From assembly GCA_041397725.1 (NCBI GenBank), contig JAWKVZ010000009.1:62001-126000 (forward strand): a DNA stretch of 64,000 nt. The letters run 5' to 3'. The notes below the pieces were generated by a model. It was not told where the DNA came from, searched no databases, and was given only the letters and a program-made list of their open reading frames with translations. Made by a program: the position numbers and the translations under genes. Source of the stretch: JAGRKR01 sp041397725 (GTDB lineage: Bacteria > Pseudomonadota > Alphaproteobacteria > Rhizobiales > Hyphomicrobiaceae). This document shows, piece after piece, positions 54,124 to 62,301 of this stretch (the first letter of the stretch is position 1; each line of letters starts with the position of its first letter).

Positions 54124-55080
54124 ATGAACGCGACCACGATGTCGGACGATGACGAGCCCGCCGCGGGCGCTGCAACCGTCGATCTCGCCGGGGATCTGCG
54201 CTCCTCTGGCGTGGCGGAGATCCTGGCCGAGCTCGACGCCGAGCTCGTGGGGCTGCGGCCCGTCAAGCAACGCATCCGGGACATCGCGGCGTTGCTGCTC
54301 GTCGACCGGGCTCGCCAGCGTCTCGGGCTGTCCGCCGATACGCCGACGCTGCACATGAGCTTCAGCGGCAATCCCGGCACCGGCAAGACGACCGTCGCGC
54401 TCAAGATGGCCGGTCTGCTGCACAAGCTCGGCTACGTGCGCAAGGGACACCTCGTCTCGGTGACGCGCGACGATCTCGTCGGCCAGTACATCGGTCACAC
54501 CGCGCCGAAGACCAAGGAGGTTCTCAAGCGGGCGATGGGCGGCGTGCTCTTCATCGACGAGGCCTACTATCTCTATCGGCCCGACAACGAGCGCGACTAT
54601 GGGCAGGAGGCGATCGAGATCCTGCTACAGGTGATGGAGAACAACCGCGACGACCTCGTCGTGATCCTCGCTGGCTATGGCGACCGCATGGACAGGTTCT
54701 TCGCGTCGAACCCGGGCTTTCGCTCGCGCATCGCCCATCACATCGCGTTTCCCGACTACACCGACGCCGAGCTGCTGCACATCGCCGAGACGATGCTTGC
54801 CGCGCAGAGCTATCGCCTGACACCGGCGGCCCGTGCGGCTATGGCCGAGTACATCGCTCACCGCCGCCGGCAGCCCCAGTTCGCCAATGCCCGCTCGATT
54901 CGAAATGCGCTCGACCGGGCACGCCTCCGGCAGGCGAGCCGCCTGCTGGAGACGGCGGCGGGGCCGCTCGACGCCGCGGCCCTCTCGGCCGTCGACGAAG
55001 CCGACATCCGCGCAAGCCGCGTGTTCCACGGCGGCCTCTGCGTCACCGCGCGGGCAGGCGAGGCGGACCCGGCGTCCTGA
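54124..55080 (+). CDS. cbbX: Red-type RuBisCO activase
   Basis: 318 residues, a AAA+ ATPase that removes inhibitory sugar phosphates by pulling on the RuBisCO large-subunit C-terminus. Walker A SGNPGTGKTT, pore loop DDLVGQYIGHTAPKTKE (Tyr in the pore motif), Walker B GGVLFIDEAYYL, sensor and Arg-finger region NPGFRSRIAHHI. It starts 4 bases after cbbS. RuBP-dependent regulation is known for the family. Last gene of the operon; cbbT, cbbE, cbbG and cbbK are not here. Confidence 0.96.
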   Translation: MNATTMSDDDEPAAGAATVDLAGDLRSSGVAEILAELDAELVGLRPVKQRIRDIAALLLVDRARQRLGLSADTPTLHMSFSGNPGTGKTTVALKMAGLLHKLGYVRKGHLVSVTRDDLVGQYIGHTAPKTKEVLKRAMGGVLFIDEAYYLYRPDNERDYGQEAIEILLQVMENNRDDLVVILAGYGDRMDRFFASNPGFRSRIAHHIAFPDYTDAELLHIAETMLAAQSYRLTPAARAAMAEYIAHRRRQPQFANARSIRNALDRARLRQASRLLETAAGPLDAAALSAVDEADIRASRVFHGGLCVTARAGEADPAS

Positions 55081-55239
55081 GCCGGAGCGCCAATCCCCAC
55101 GCTGACGGACGGCTGAGGCCGCATCATTGCGTGCAGACGCGCGGTCGTGCGAGCGGGTCCGGCTCGACGGCCGGCCGACAGCCGAACGGGCCGCGCATCC
55201 GCCGCAAACAGCTTGGGGCTATGGCTCGCCGGGTCCCTC

Positions 55240-58200
55240 TCACTGGAGAGAGGAAGGTGTCGCCGCATCCATCTCGTCGAGCAGTCGCCGAGCCTCGTCC
55301 GCCCGCGGCTTCGACAGCGGCGCCAGAAGATGGAATGCCACCGGTGTCAGGAACAGCGTGAAGACCGTCGCGAACCCGAGGCCGCCGATGATGACCCAGC
55401 CGAGGGCCAGGCGTGCCTCGGCACCGGCGCCGGTAGCGAACACGAGCGGCAGGGCGCCGAGCACGGTTGACGCCATGGTCATCATCACCGGCCGCAGCCG
55501 GACAGTTGCCGCCTCCCGGATCGCCTCGTCGACAGTGCGCCCCTCGTCGCGGAGCTGATTGGCGAACTCGACGATGAGGATGCCGTTCTTGGCCATCACG
55601 CCGACGAGCAGAACGAGGCCGATCTGACTGTACACGTTGAGCGTGCCGCCGGTTGCAACGATGGCAAAGATCGCCGCGGCGAGGCCGAACGGGACGGTGG
55701 ACAGGATGACGAGCGCGCTCACCACGCTCTCGAATTGGGCGGCGAGCACCAGGAGGACGATCAGCAGCGCGATGCCGAAGACGAGCCCCGTACTCTTTGA
55801 AGTCTCGGAAAGCGTCCGCGCCTCGCCGAGTAGTACGATGGACATGTCGGGGGCAAGCACCTTGCCGGCAATCCTGCGCATGGCGGCGATCGCCTCGGAC
55901 AGCACCACGCCATCTGCGAGTGCGGCCGTGACCGGTACGGCGCGTCGGCGATCCTCGCGAGCGAGAGTCGGCGCGATGGCGATCTCTTTGATCGAAACCA
56001 GCGCCGAGAGTGTGACGAAGCTGCCATCGCTGGTCTTCACGAAGAGGTTTGCAAGATCGGAAGGATCGTTGATCGGCCGACCGCCTGCCTTCACTTGGAT
56101 CTCTACGATGTCGTCACCGATGAACAGATCGGCGGCCTTGCCATAGTCGACCATCGTGCTGATGAGGCTGGTTATGGCTTCGATCGGCACGCCGAGCTTG
56201 GTAGCTGCCTCACGATTGATGCGGACCGATAGCTGCGGCTGCGTGGTGTCGAAATCAGTGCGCGCGCCGCGGAACTCGGGGGCCTCGGACAGCCGCCCGG
56301 CGATGACGGTCGCTGCGTCGGCGAGTTTGGCATAATCACGGCCAGCGATTGCGAAGCGCAGGCCCTGGCCGCCGCCCCGGATGCCCAGACTATTGGGGGC
56401 AAGGACAGTTGCCGAGAGACCGGGGATGCGAGCGAGCCGCTCTGTCAGCTCGGCCTGGATCTGCTGTTGGCTGCGCTTGCGGGCCGACCACGGCGCGAGC
56501 GTCGCGACGACGAATGCGCGATTTGTCGCCCCCCGTCCGATCATGGCGAGCACGCCGGTTACCTCGCCCTTCTCCTTCAACTCGCCGAGCAGACGCTCGA
56601 CAGCGGCGACCTTCGCCGCATTGTAGGTCAGGTTGCTGCCCTGCTGCGTCGTGAGCCTGACGAGGAGAAGGCCACGATCCTCGGTGGGCGTGATCTCACG
56701 CTGGACAAGAACAAGGGCAAGCCAGGCAGCCGCCGCAAACGCGAGACTTGCGATCACCACCTGATAGCGCCAGAGAATCGCGAGGTCGAGAGCATGGGAA
56801 TAGCGTGCGGCCAGCCAGTCCCCCAGCCGTCCCAGCATGCCGCCGCCGCTACTTTCGCTCTGACCGGTGCCGAGCTTCGAGGCAAGCATGGGACAGAGGA
56901 TGAGCGCGACGCACGACGAGACCGTAACGGCAAACGCGAGCACGAAGCCGAACTCGGAGAACAGGCTGCCGACGACGCCCGGAAGGAACGAGATGGGAAC
57001 GAAGACCGCGGCAAGCGTCGCCGTCGTCGAGAGCACGGCGAATACGATCTCACGCGTGCCAACGACGGCGGCTGCGCGCGGTCCCAGGCCCATGGCGCGT
57101 CGGCGTGCGATGTTCTCCACAACGACGATTGCATCGTCGACGACCAGGCCGGTGGCGACGACCAAGGCGAGGAGCGTGAGAATATTGATCGAGAAGCCGG
57201 CCATCCAGATCGCGGCGAAGGTGCCAACCAGGGAGACCGGGATCGCGAGCGCCGGCGCGACCGTCGCCCGCCAGGACCGCATGAAGACAAGGATCACCAG
57301 AACAACGATGATGGTGGCGAGCACGAGGCTCGTGACCACCTCCTCGATCGACGAGCGAATAAATACGGCGTCATCCGACGTCACCGCAAGATCGACGCCA
57401 GCCGGCAGGCTGCGCTTGAGCTCGGAGATCGCGGCGCGTATGCCTTGCGATATGGCGATCGTGTTGGATTGGGCCTGACGCACGATCTCGACGCCGATCG
57501 CGCGCCTGCCATCGAGACGGGTGATCGCCGTCGCTTCCTCGAAGGCCCACCTGACGAATGCGACGTCGCCGACCCTCGTCTGGGCGTTGAGTTCGAGCGC
57601 GCTCACATCCCCGGGCGTCGCCACGGGCGCCTCGGCCCGCACGAGGAGTTGCTGCGTCGCGCTCTCGAGAGAACCCGACTGCGCTGTCAGCGTCGCCTTC
57701 GATATCGCTGCCGTGAGGTCTGCGAGGGTCAAGCCGCGGGCCGCCAGAGCGACCTGCGATACGCGCACCTCGATGATGCGCTTTCTCAGGCCATATGCGG
57801 TGGCCGACGCGACACCCCCCACGGCGGCCAGGCGCTCCTCGATCACGTTGGTGACGAGGTCTGTCAGCTTCGCTTCGGAGAGTGTCGCGGACGAGACCGA
57901 GAGGCGCATGATTGGAGAGGCATCCGCGTCCGCTTTCAGGACGCGAGGTTGTTCCTTCAGATCCTTCGGCAACTGCGAGACGATGTTGGCGACGGCGTCG
58001 CGAACGTCCATCGCTGCGCTATCAAGCTTGGTTCTGCTGGAAAACTCGATGACGACGCGGCTCTGGCCAAACGACGAATTCGATGAAATCGATGCAACGC
58101 CCGGCACGCGCGATACGGCGCTCTCGATGATGGCGGTGATTTGTGCGTCGATGCTTTCCGGGGTTGCGCCGGGATAGCTGGTGCGCACCGTGACGACGGG

Positions 58201-58356
58201 TCGATCGACGTCGGGCAACTCGCGGATCTCGATGCCCTGGAGAGCCGCAAATCCGGCAACGATGATCAGTAGATTGAGTACGACCGCGAGCACCGGCCGC
58301 CGGACGAAGACGCCGACCCATCCACCATCATCGCGCTCGCGTTGCCGATCGGGCAT
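55240..58356 (-). CDS. RND-family multidrug efflux permease
   Basis: 1038 residues, the AcrB/MexF length. Proton-driven trimeric inner-membrane pump. TM1 VRRPVLAVVLNLLIIVAGF, conserved PDVDRPVVTVRTSYPGATPE, proton-relay Asp pair in GLVVDDAIVVVEN, a second repeat starting about residue 520 and the terminal GLGFATVFTLFLTPVAFHLL. The AMF-partner gene for a membrane-fusion protein is directly upstream (32-base gap); an outer-membrane factor is missing from the window, so TolC-like protein is supplied from elsewhere. Confidence 0.95.
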   Translation of the reverse strand: MPDRQRERDDGGWVGVFVRRPVLAVVLNLLIIVAGFAALQGIEIRELPDVDRPVVTVRTSYPGATPESIDAQITAIIESAVSRVPGVASISSNSSFGQSRVVIEFSSRTKLDSAAMDVRDAVANIVSQLPKDLKEQPRVLKADADASPIMRLSVSSATLSEAKLTDLVTNVIEERLAAVGGVASATAYGLRKRIIEVRVSQVALAARGLTLADLTAAISKATLTAQSGSLESATQQLLVRAEAPVATPGDVSALELNAQTRVGDVAFVRWAFEEATAITRLDGRRAIGVEIVRQAQSNTIAISQGIRAAISELKRSLPAGVDLAVTSDDAVFIRSSIEEVVTSLVLATIIVVLVILVFMRSWRATVAPALAIPVSLVGTFAAIWMAGFSINILTLLALVVATGLVVDDAIVVVENIARRRAMGLGPRAAAVVGTREIVFAVLSTTATLAAVFVPISFLPGVVGSLFSEFGFVLAFAVTVSSCVALILCPMLASKLGTGQSESSGGGMLGRLGDWLAARYSHALDLAILWRYQVVIASLAFAAAAWLALVLVQREITPTEDRGLLLVRLTTQQGSNLTYNAAKVAAVERLLGELKEKGEVTGVLAMIGRGATNRAFVVATLAPWSARKRSQQQIQAELTERLARIPGLSATVLAPNSLGIRGGGQGLRFAIAGRDYAKLADAATVIAGRLSEAPEFRGARTDFDTTQPQLSVRINREAATKLGVPIEAITSLISTMVDYGKAADLFIGDDIVEIQVKAGGRPINDPSDLANLFVKTSDGSFVTLSALVSIKEIAIAPTLAREDRRRAVPVTAALADGVVLSEAIAAMRRIAGKVLAPDMSIVLLGEARTLSETSKSTGLVFGIALLIVLLVLAAQFESVVSALVILSTVPFGLAAAIFAIVATGGTLNVYSQIGLVLLVGVMAKNGILIVEFANQLRDEGRTVDEAIREAATVRLRPVMMTMASTVLGALPLVFATGAGAEARLALGWVIIGGLGFATVFTLFLTPVAFHLLAPLSKPRADEARRLLDEMDAATPSSLQ

Positions 58357-58388
58357 TGAAGGCTCCTGTGGCTTGGCTCCGGGTTTGG

Positions 58389-59492
58389 CTACTCGGAAGC
58401 CGTCAGGGTCGTCGTCACTTTCACGACCTGGCCCTCACGCAGCAGATCACCCCCCTCGTGCACGACGACGTCGCCCGCGCCGAGCTTGGCATCGAGCAAC
58501 ACCCTGTCGGACTCGCGGGAGAGAATGGCGACGCTGACGCGTTCCACCTTCTTGTCCTTCACGCGCCAAACGTAGGCGCCGCGCCGGTCCCATTGCACCG
58601 CGAGTGACGGCACGACCGGCGCGCTCGTCCCCGTCAGTCGCACGCTGACCGAGAACGTCGAGCCGGGAATGAGTGTCAGGTTCGGGTTCGGAATTTCGGC
58701 GCGCACCGAAAGCGTTCGGGACACAGGATCGATGCGCGTACCGACCGCCGCGACTACACCATTGTAGGTTTCCCCGGTACGGGTGATGGGGTTCGCGCGC
58801 ACGGGCAAACCCTTCTTCATCGCACTCGAGTAGGCCTCGGGAACGGTGAAGTCTATGAGCAGCGCAGAGCGGTCATCGAGTGGGGCGATGGGCGTACCTA
58901 CGGCAACATAGTCGCCGATCTGAATGTTGGTGAGGCCGATGACGCCATTGAACGGCGCGCGCACCGTCATGCGGGCAAGATCCTCGCGGGCGCGCCGGAC
59001 CGCGGCGTCGGCGATCTTGAGTGCGGTCTCCGCCTCGGCGCGTGCGGCTCGGGACACGGAGGTATCGCTGAGCTGCTTGTATCGTGCGACGACGCCGGCA
59101 GCTTGGGCACGTTGTGCCTCGGCAGTCTCGACCGCGATCTGTTCCGGCCTGGAGGCGAAGGCGACCAGTGGATCGCCGAGGGACACCCGCTGGCCCGGCT
59201 CGAAATATACCTTTTCGACGACGCCTGAGATGCGTGTGGTCACGGTCACTTGGAGGCGCGCTCGTCCGGAGCCGACGGCCGCCACGCGCTCATTGATCCG
59301 CTCCAACTTCACGTCTGCCGTGGAGACAGCGGGCATTTTTGCAGTGCGACCTCCGCGCCGCTGCGATGCGGCGGGGTCGGTGAGCACCAGGCTGAAGACG
59401 ACAAGAGCCGACAGCGAGCCCCAAAGCCCCGCCGCCACTCGCCGTGTGGTCGGCTTGCGCAAAAACGATGGCGAGGCGAGATGTCGAGACAT
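58389..59492 (-). CDS. RND efflux membrane-fusion (periplasmic adaptor) protein
   Basis: 367 residues. N-terminal hydrophobic anchor (LWGSLSALVVFSLVL), lipoyl half-motif RISGVVEKVYFEPGQRVSLGD, a coiled-coil hairpin at about 115-165 (AEAQRAQAAGVVARYKQL, then ETALKIADAAVRR), second lipoyl half TVRAPFNGVIGLTNIQIGD, and a beta-barrel domain. Bridges the RND pump and the outer-membrane channel. GGGGGTCC precedes ATG 59492. Confidence 0.93.
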   Translation of the reverse strand: MSRHLASPSFLRKPTTRRVAAGLWGSLSALVVFSLVLTDPAASQRRGGRTAKMPAVSTADVKLERINERVAAVGSGRARLQVTVTTRISGVVEKVYFEPGQRVSLGDPLVAFASRPEQIAVETAEAQRAQAAGVVARYKQLSDTSVSRAARAEAETALKIADAAVRRAREDLARMTVRAPFNGVIGLTNIQIGDYVAVGTPIAPLDDRSALLIDFTVPEAYSSAMKKGLPVRANPITRTGETYNGVVAAVGTRIDPVSRTLSVRAEIPNPNLTLIPGSTFSVSVRLTGTSAPVVPSLAVQWDRRGAYVWRVKDKKVERVSVAILSRESDRVLLDAKLGAGDVVVHEGGDLLREGQVVKVTTTLTASE

Positions 59493-59504
59493 TGGACCCC
59501 CGTA

Positions 59505-59558
59505 TCAGTCAGTTCAGTCAGGTGGCGCTGTGCAAGGCTCATCCCGAGGCTAGCCTCG
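59505..59558. promoter_or_regulatory. Repeats upstream of the RND operon
   Basis: TCAGTCAG is directly repeated at 59505-59512 and 59514-59521, 13-30 bases in front of the adaptor start, and CGAGGCTAGCCTCG (59545-59558) is a perfect 14-base palindrome. Either could be a repressor site; no TetR or MarR gene is adjacent, so the regulator would act in trans. Confidence 0.4.
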
Positions 59559-60148
59559 TGAACAGCCTAGCAGGTCAACGGTCCGGCCTGCCAGTGTCCG
59601 TCGCTACCGTCGAGCTGTCCGAAAAGGCGCCTCCCATCGAGGGCCGATCAGCAGTGCACTCGCCGGCGCGCATCGGGCAGCGCTGCAGGGTGCACGGGGC
59701 GGCGAGCGTCCGCGGCGACGGCAGCAAGTCACTCCACCATCTCGTCTATGGGCGCGGGGAGGCGTTGCTCCCCGACACGGCCGCCGTCGAGACGGCGCCT
59801 GGAGCGGGGCAAGAGGGCGCCAGGAAAGTCAGGTCGATCGTCGCACAGGAAGACCACTTCAGCCCTGAGGGACCAATTGCAGAAGTCGGAGAATAGGCCG
59901 AGCATCCGCGCTGTGCAGGCATGAATGATTCGCTCCCATTGGCCGAAGGGGCAGAGGCCGCCAGCGACGGAGACCATCATCAAGCATCTGCAATCAGCCG
60001 ACAATGAATGAGGTGGCGCGCTCGAGATCCGCTTCTCCGGTCTCGGGTCGGGGACCGCTCGTTGGGGGAGGGGGCAATCCTTCGGCGCGGTTCTCGGTAC
60101 AAAAGTGAGGCGGAAGGTCGATGCTCTGTTCGGATCTGATATAGCGTC
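59559..60148. other. Gene-poor stretch, probably decayed
   Basis: Several overlapping frames are open, but none has a ribosome-binding site, known motif or convincing composition. A minus-strand frame (59729-60004) is the most protein-like but unrecognised. The transposase remnant next to it suggests former mobile-element DNA. Confidence 0.4.
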
Positions 60149-60300
60149 TCAAGCTGCCGTGGCATGCCCGATGACGTGGGGTGGGGTGAGGCGAGCGTCG
60201 GCGCGCACGATCGTGCGGCGCCATCCGAGCCAACTCGACAGACATTTCGACGCGACGCCCTGGACCGGATGCAGCCAGTCCTTGAGGCGGATCTCCTGGG
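60149..60300 (-). pseudogene. C-terminal remnant of a transposase
   Basis: On the minus strand the frame reads SAQEIRLKDWLHPVQGVASK, then SSWLGWRRTIVRADARLTPP and HVIGHATAA before a stop. This resembles the C-terminal end of DDE transposases of the IS1595/ISXO2-like kind, where R-L-K-x-W-L/M-x3-x-GVA-T/S-K-x-L-x2-YLGWRR ends the catalytic domain. The upstream catalytic part is absent: the sequence ahead turns to Pro-rich, non-coding-looking frame. No terminal repeats were identified. Assignment rests on remembered family pattern only. Confidence 0.45.
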
Positions 60301-60408
60301 CGCTGACCTCATGGATGTGCGCGGGTGGCGGCGGGTAACAGCCGTTGCTACCGCGCCCCTGTCCCAAGCACGGTCACCTGAGACCTTCAAGTCGCGATGA
60401 TCGCGCAC

Positions 60409-60633
60409 TCACTCGGGCTCGCGCTCGACATGAACCCATCGCTGCACGAGGACGGCATGCGACATGTTCGAAGTCGGAGGCAGGACCTCGGACGTGGCCT
60501 GCTCAGTGAACGGGTGGACTGATGCCGCCAGCACGAACGCCACGAGGCAAAAGAACGAGGCGGCGAACAACCAACCTGCTACGACATCGCGCCAGGAAAG
60601 CTGGCGGTCGGCAATATCCTGAGGGCTTAGCAT
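60409..60633 (-). CDS. Small single-pass membrane protein
   Basis: 74 residues from ATG 60633, which has GGGAGCAGG in front. Helical N-terminus (MLSPQDIADRQLSWRDVVAG) then one membrane segment (WLFAASFFCLVAFVLAASV) and a short periplasmic tail. No known family. A longer frame starting at GTG 60714 lacks a ribosome-binding site. It lies downstream of the cyclase gene (151-base gap) on the same strand. Confidence 0.6.
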   Translation of the reverse strand: MLSPQDIADRQLSWRDVVAGWLFAASFFCLVAFVLAASVHPFTEQATSEVLPPTSNMSHAVLVQRWVHVEREPE

Positions 60634-60784
60634 GACCTGCTCCCGATCTTGATCGTCGTCGTTGTTGACCGGGATGTGGGAGCGATCTTGCGGATCCGAA
60701 GTGATAAAGCTCACAGCGCGTGGACGAATTCCCCAGGGCCGCGCGAAAGCAATTGCAAGGTGGTGTTGCGCGAGGGCCTGGCGC

Positions 60785-61921
60785 CTATCCGGTCATGGCC
60801 GTGAGCCGGTGCACGACGACGGGCTGGCGCAGGCCGTCGAGCTTCAGCTCTCCGAGCGACTCGGCCTCGATGTCGTCGGCGAGGAGGGTGCGCGCGCGAT
60901 GCGAGAGCAGTATTTCGCCGCTCTTCGCCAGGTCGCAGAGCCGGGACGACATGTTGACCACGGTGCCGATGGCTACGTAATCGCCTCTCCCATCGAACCC
61001 GATGCGCCCGAGCGTGGCGAAGCCGTGACCGATGCCGATGCCGAAACCGATCCGATGTCCTCGCTCGAGCCAGGCGTCTGCCAATGCAGCGACGCGTGAG
61101 CGCAACTCGACGGCGAGGCGAACGGCGCGGTGCACAGGATCGGGACACGGTATGGGATCATTGAAAAACATCAGCATGCCGTCACCGACGAAGCGTTCGA
61201 GCGTCGCCTCATATCGGTGTATGAGTTCACCCGCCGCCTCATGATAGGCGGACAATACGCCCATCACTTCCTCTGGCTCGGCGACCTCCGAGAATGCCGT
61301 AAAGCCACGAAGGTCGCAGAACAGTACGGTGATCTCCCGCCGATGGCTGTTGAGCAGCGCCTCTGCGTCAGATGAAACGATCAGCTCCGCGACTTGCGGC
61401 GAAAGGAACCGCTTCAATCGATCGAGACGCTCGAGCTCGGCGACCTGGGTGCGGACGCGCTCCTCCAGTTTCCGGTTCCACTGAGCAAGTTCTTCTGCCT
61501 GAACCGCCAGGTCCCGCGATTGTGCCTCCACCTTGTCATGCAGTGCCTTGGCTCGCAGGATCGAGCGGACTCGTGCCGACAGTGCCGCATGATCGATGGG
61601 TTTCGTCAGGTATTCGTCACCTCCCGCATCGAGACCCGCCACGACGTCACTGACGTCCGCCTTCGCTGTCACGTGAATGATCGGCATGAATGGCAGCGTC
61701 TCATCGGCCTTCAAGCGGCGCGCGACCTCCAGGCCGTCCAATTTCGGCATCATGACATCGAGGAGGATGAGATCCGGATGCTCCGCTCGGGCTTTCGCCA
61801 AGGCTTCCTCACCGTCGCTCGCCGTTATCACGCTGTAGCCCTGCGCGGTGAGGCGCGTTTCCAGAATGTCGACGTTGGCTTCGACATCGTCGACGACAAG
61901 GATCAGGGGTGGCTCGCGCAT
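60785..61921 (-). CDS. Response regulator fused to adenylate/guanylate cyclase
   Basis: 378 residues: receiver domain (about 5-125; acidic VVDD, phospho-acceptor D55 in LILLDVMMPKLDG, Lys in YLTKPI), a coiled coil (about 130-175), then a class III cyclase domain (about 195-370). Metal Asp residues are in FCDLRGFTAFSE and FVGDGMLMFFNDP, and the transition-state Asn/Arg are in VVNMSSRL. Probably makes cAMP (or cGMP) when phosphorylated. GAGAGG precedes ATG 61921. Third gene of the kinase-receiver-cyclase operon, 9 bases after the receiver gene. Confidence 0.92.
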   Translation of the reverse strand: MREPPLILVVDDVEANVDILETRLTAQGYSVITASDGEEALAKARAEHPDLILLDVMMPKLDGLEVARRLKADETLPFMPIIHVTAKADVSDVVAGLDAGGDEYLTKPIDHAALSARVRSILRAKALHDKVEAQSRDLAVQAEELAQWNRKLEERVRTQVAELERLDRLKRFLSPQVAELIVSSDAEALLNSHRREITVLFCDLRGFTAFSEVAEPEEVMGVLSAYHEAAGELIHRYEATLERFVGDGMLMFFNDPIPCPDPVHRAVRLAVELRSRVAALADAWLERGHRIGFGIGIGHGFATLGRIGFDGRGDYVAIGTVVNMSSRLCDLAKSGEILLSHRARTLLADDIEAESLGELKLDGLRQPVVVHRLTAMTG

Positions 61922-61929
61922 GGCGCCTC

Positions 61930-62301
61930 TCAATCGGGGAGATACTGTCGCACCTTGGCCAGCAGGGCCCGCGGGCTGTAAGGCTTGGTCACGTAGTCGT
62001 TACACCCGGCCGCGCGCGCCTTCGCCTCGTCGCCCGATAGCGCATAGGACGTCACGGCAATGATCGGCACGGTGGCAATTTCCGGTATGGTCCTGATCCG
62101 TCTCGTCGCGTCGTAGCCGTCGAGCTCGGGGAGTTGGATGTCCATTAGAATGAGATCGGGCTTCTCCGCCAACGCCGTTGCCACGCCGTCCGCCCCGTTG
62201 ACCGCTTCCAGATAGACGTATCCGGCGGCACCGAGGAGATCTCTCAGGATCGCCCGATTGTCTTCCTGGTCCTCAATGACAAGTATCCGCTTCATCATCA
62301 T
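61930..62301 (-). CDS. Single-domain response regulator (DivK-like)
   Basis: 123 residues, receiver domain only: acidic pocket ED at residues 10-11, phospho-acceptor D54 in LILMDIQLPELDG, Thr in IIAVTSYAL and Lys in DYVTKPYSP. Without an output domain it probably relays phosphate or acts by protein contact, as DivK does. Three ATG codons stand in tandem at the start; the first, 62301, overlaps the kinase stop (ATGA), so translation is coupled. Confidence 0.95.
   Translation of the reverse strand: MMMKRILVIEDQEDNRAILRDLLGAAGYVYLEAVNGADGVATALAEKPDLILMDIQLPELDGYDATRRIRTIPEIATVPIIAVTSYALSGDEAKARAAGCNDYVTKPYSPRALLAKVRQYLPD

Noticed and set aside
55130..55240. Possible terminator after cbbX
   Set aside because: A short CTCTC-ACTG-GAGAG hairpin lies near 55230, but it overlaps the end of the RND gene and has no U-tract toward the cbb side.
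56467..58086. Plus-strand frame opposite the RND permease
   Set aside because: Highly charged, mirror-type composition; the RND permease on the minus strand is intact over 1038 residues.
59505..59521. Possible CRISPR or tandem array (TCAGTCAG repeats)
   Set aside because: Only two short copies one base apart; no spacers, no cas genes anywhere in the window.
59729..60004. Minus-strand 91-codon frame
   Set aside because: No ribosome-binding site, no family resemblance, and lies in the degenerate stretch; noted only as part of the gene-poor region.
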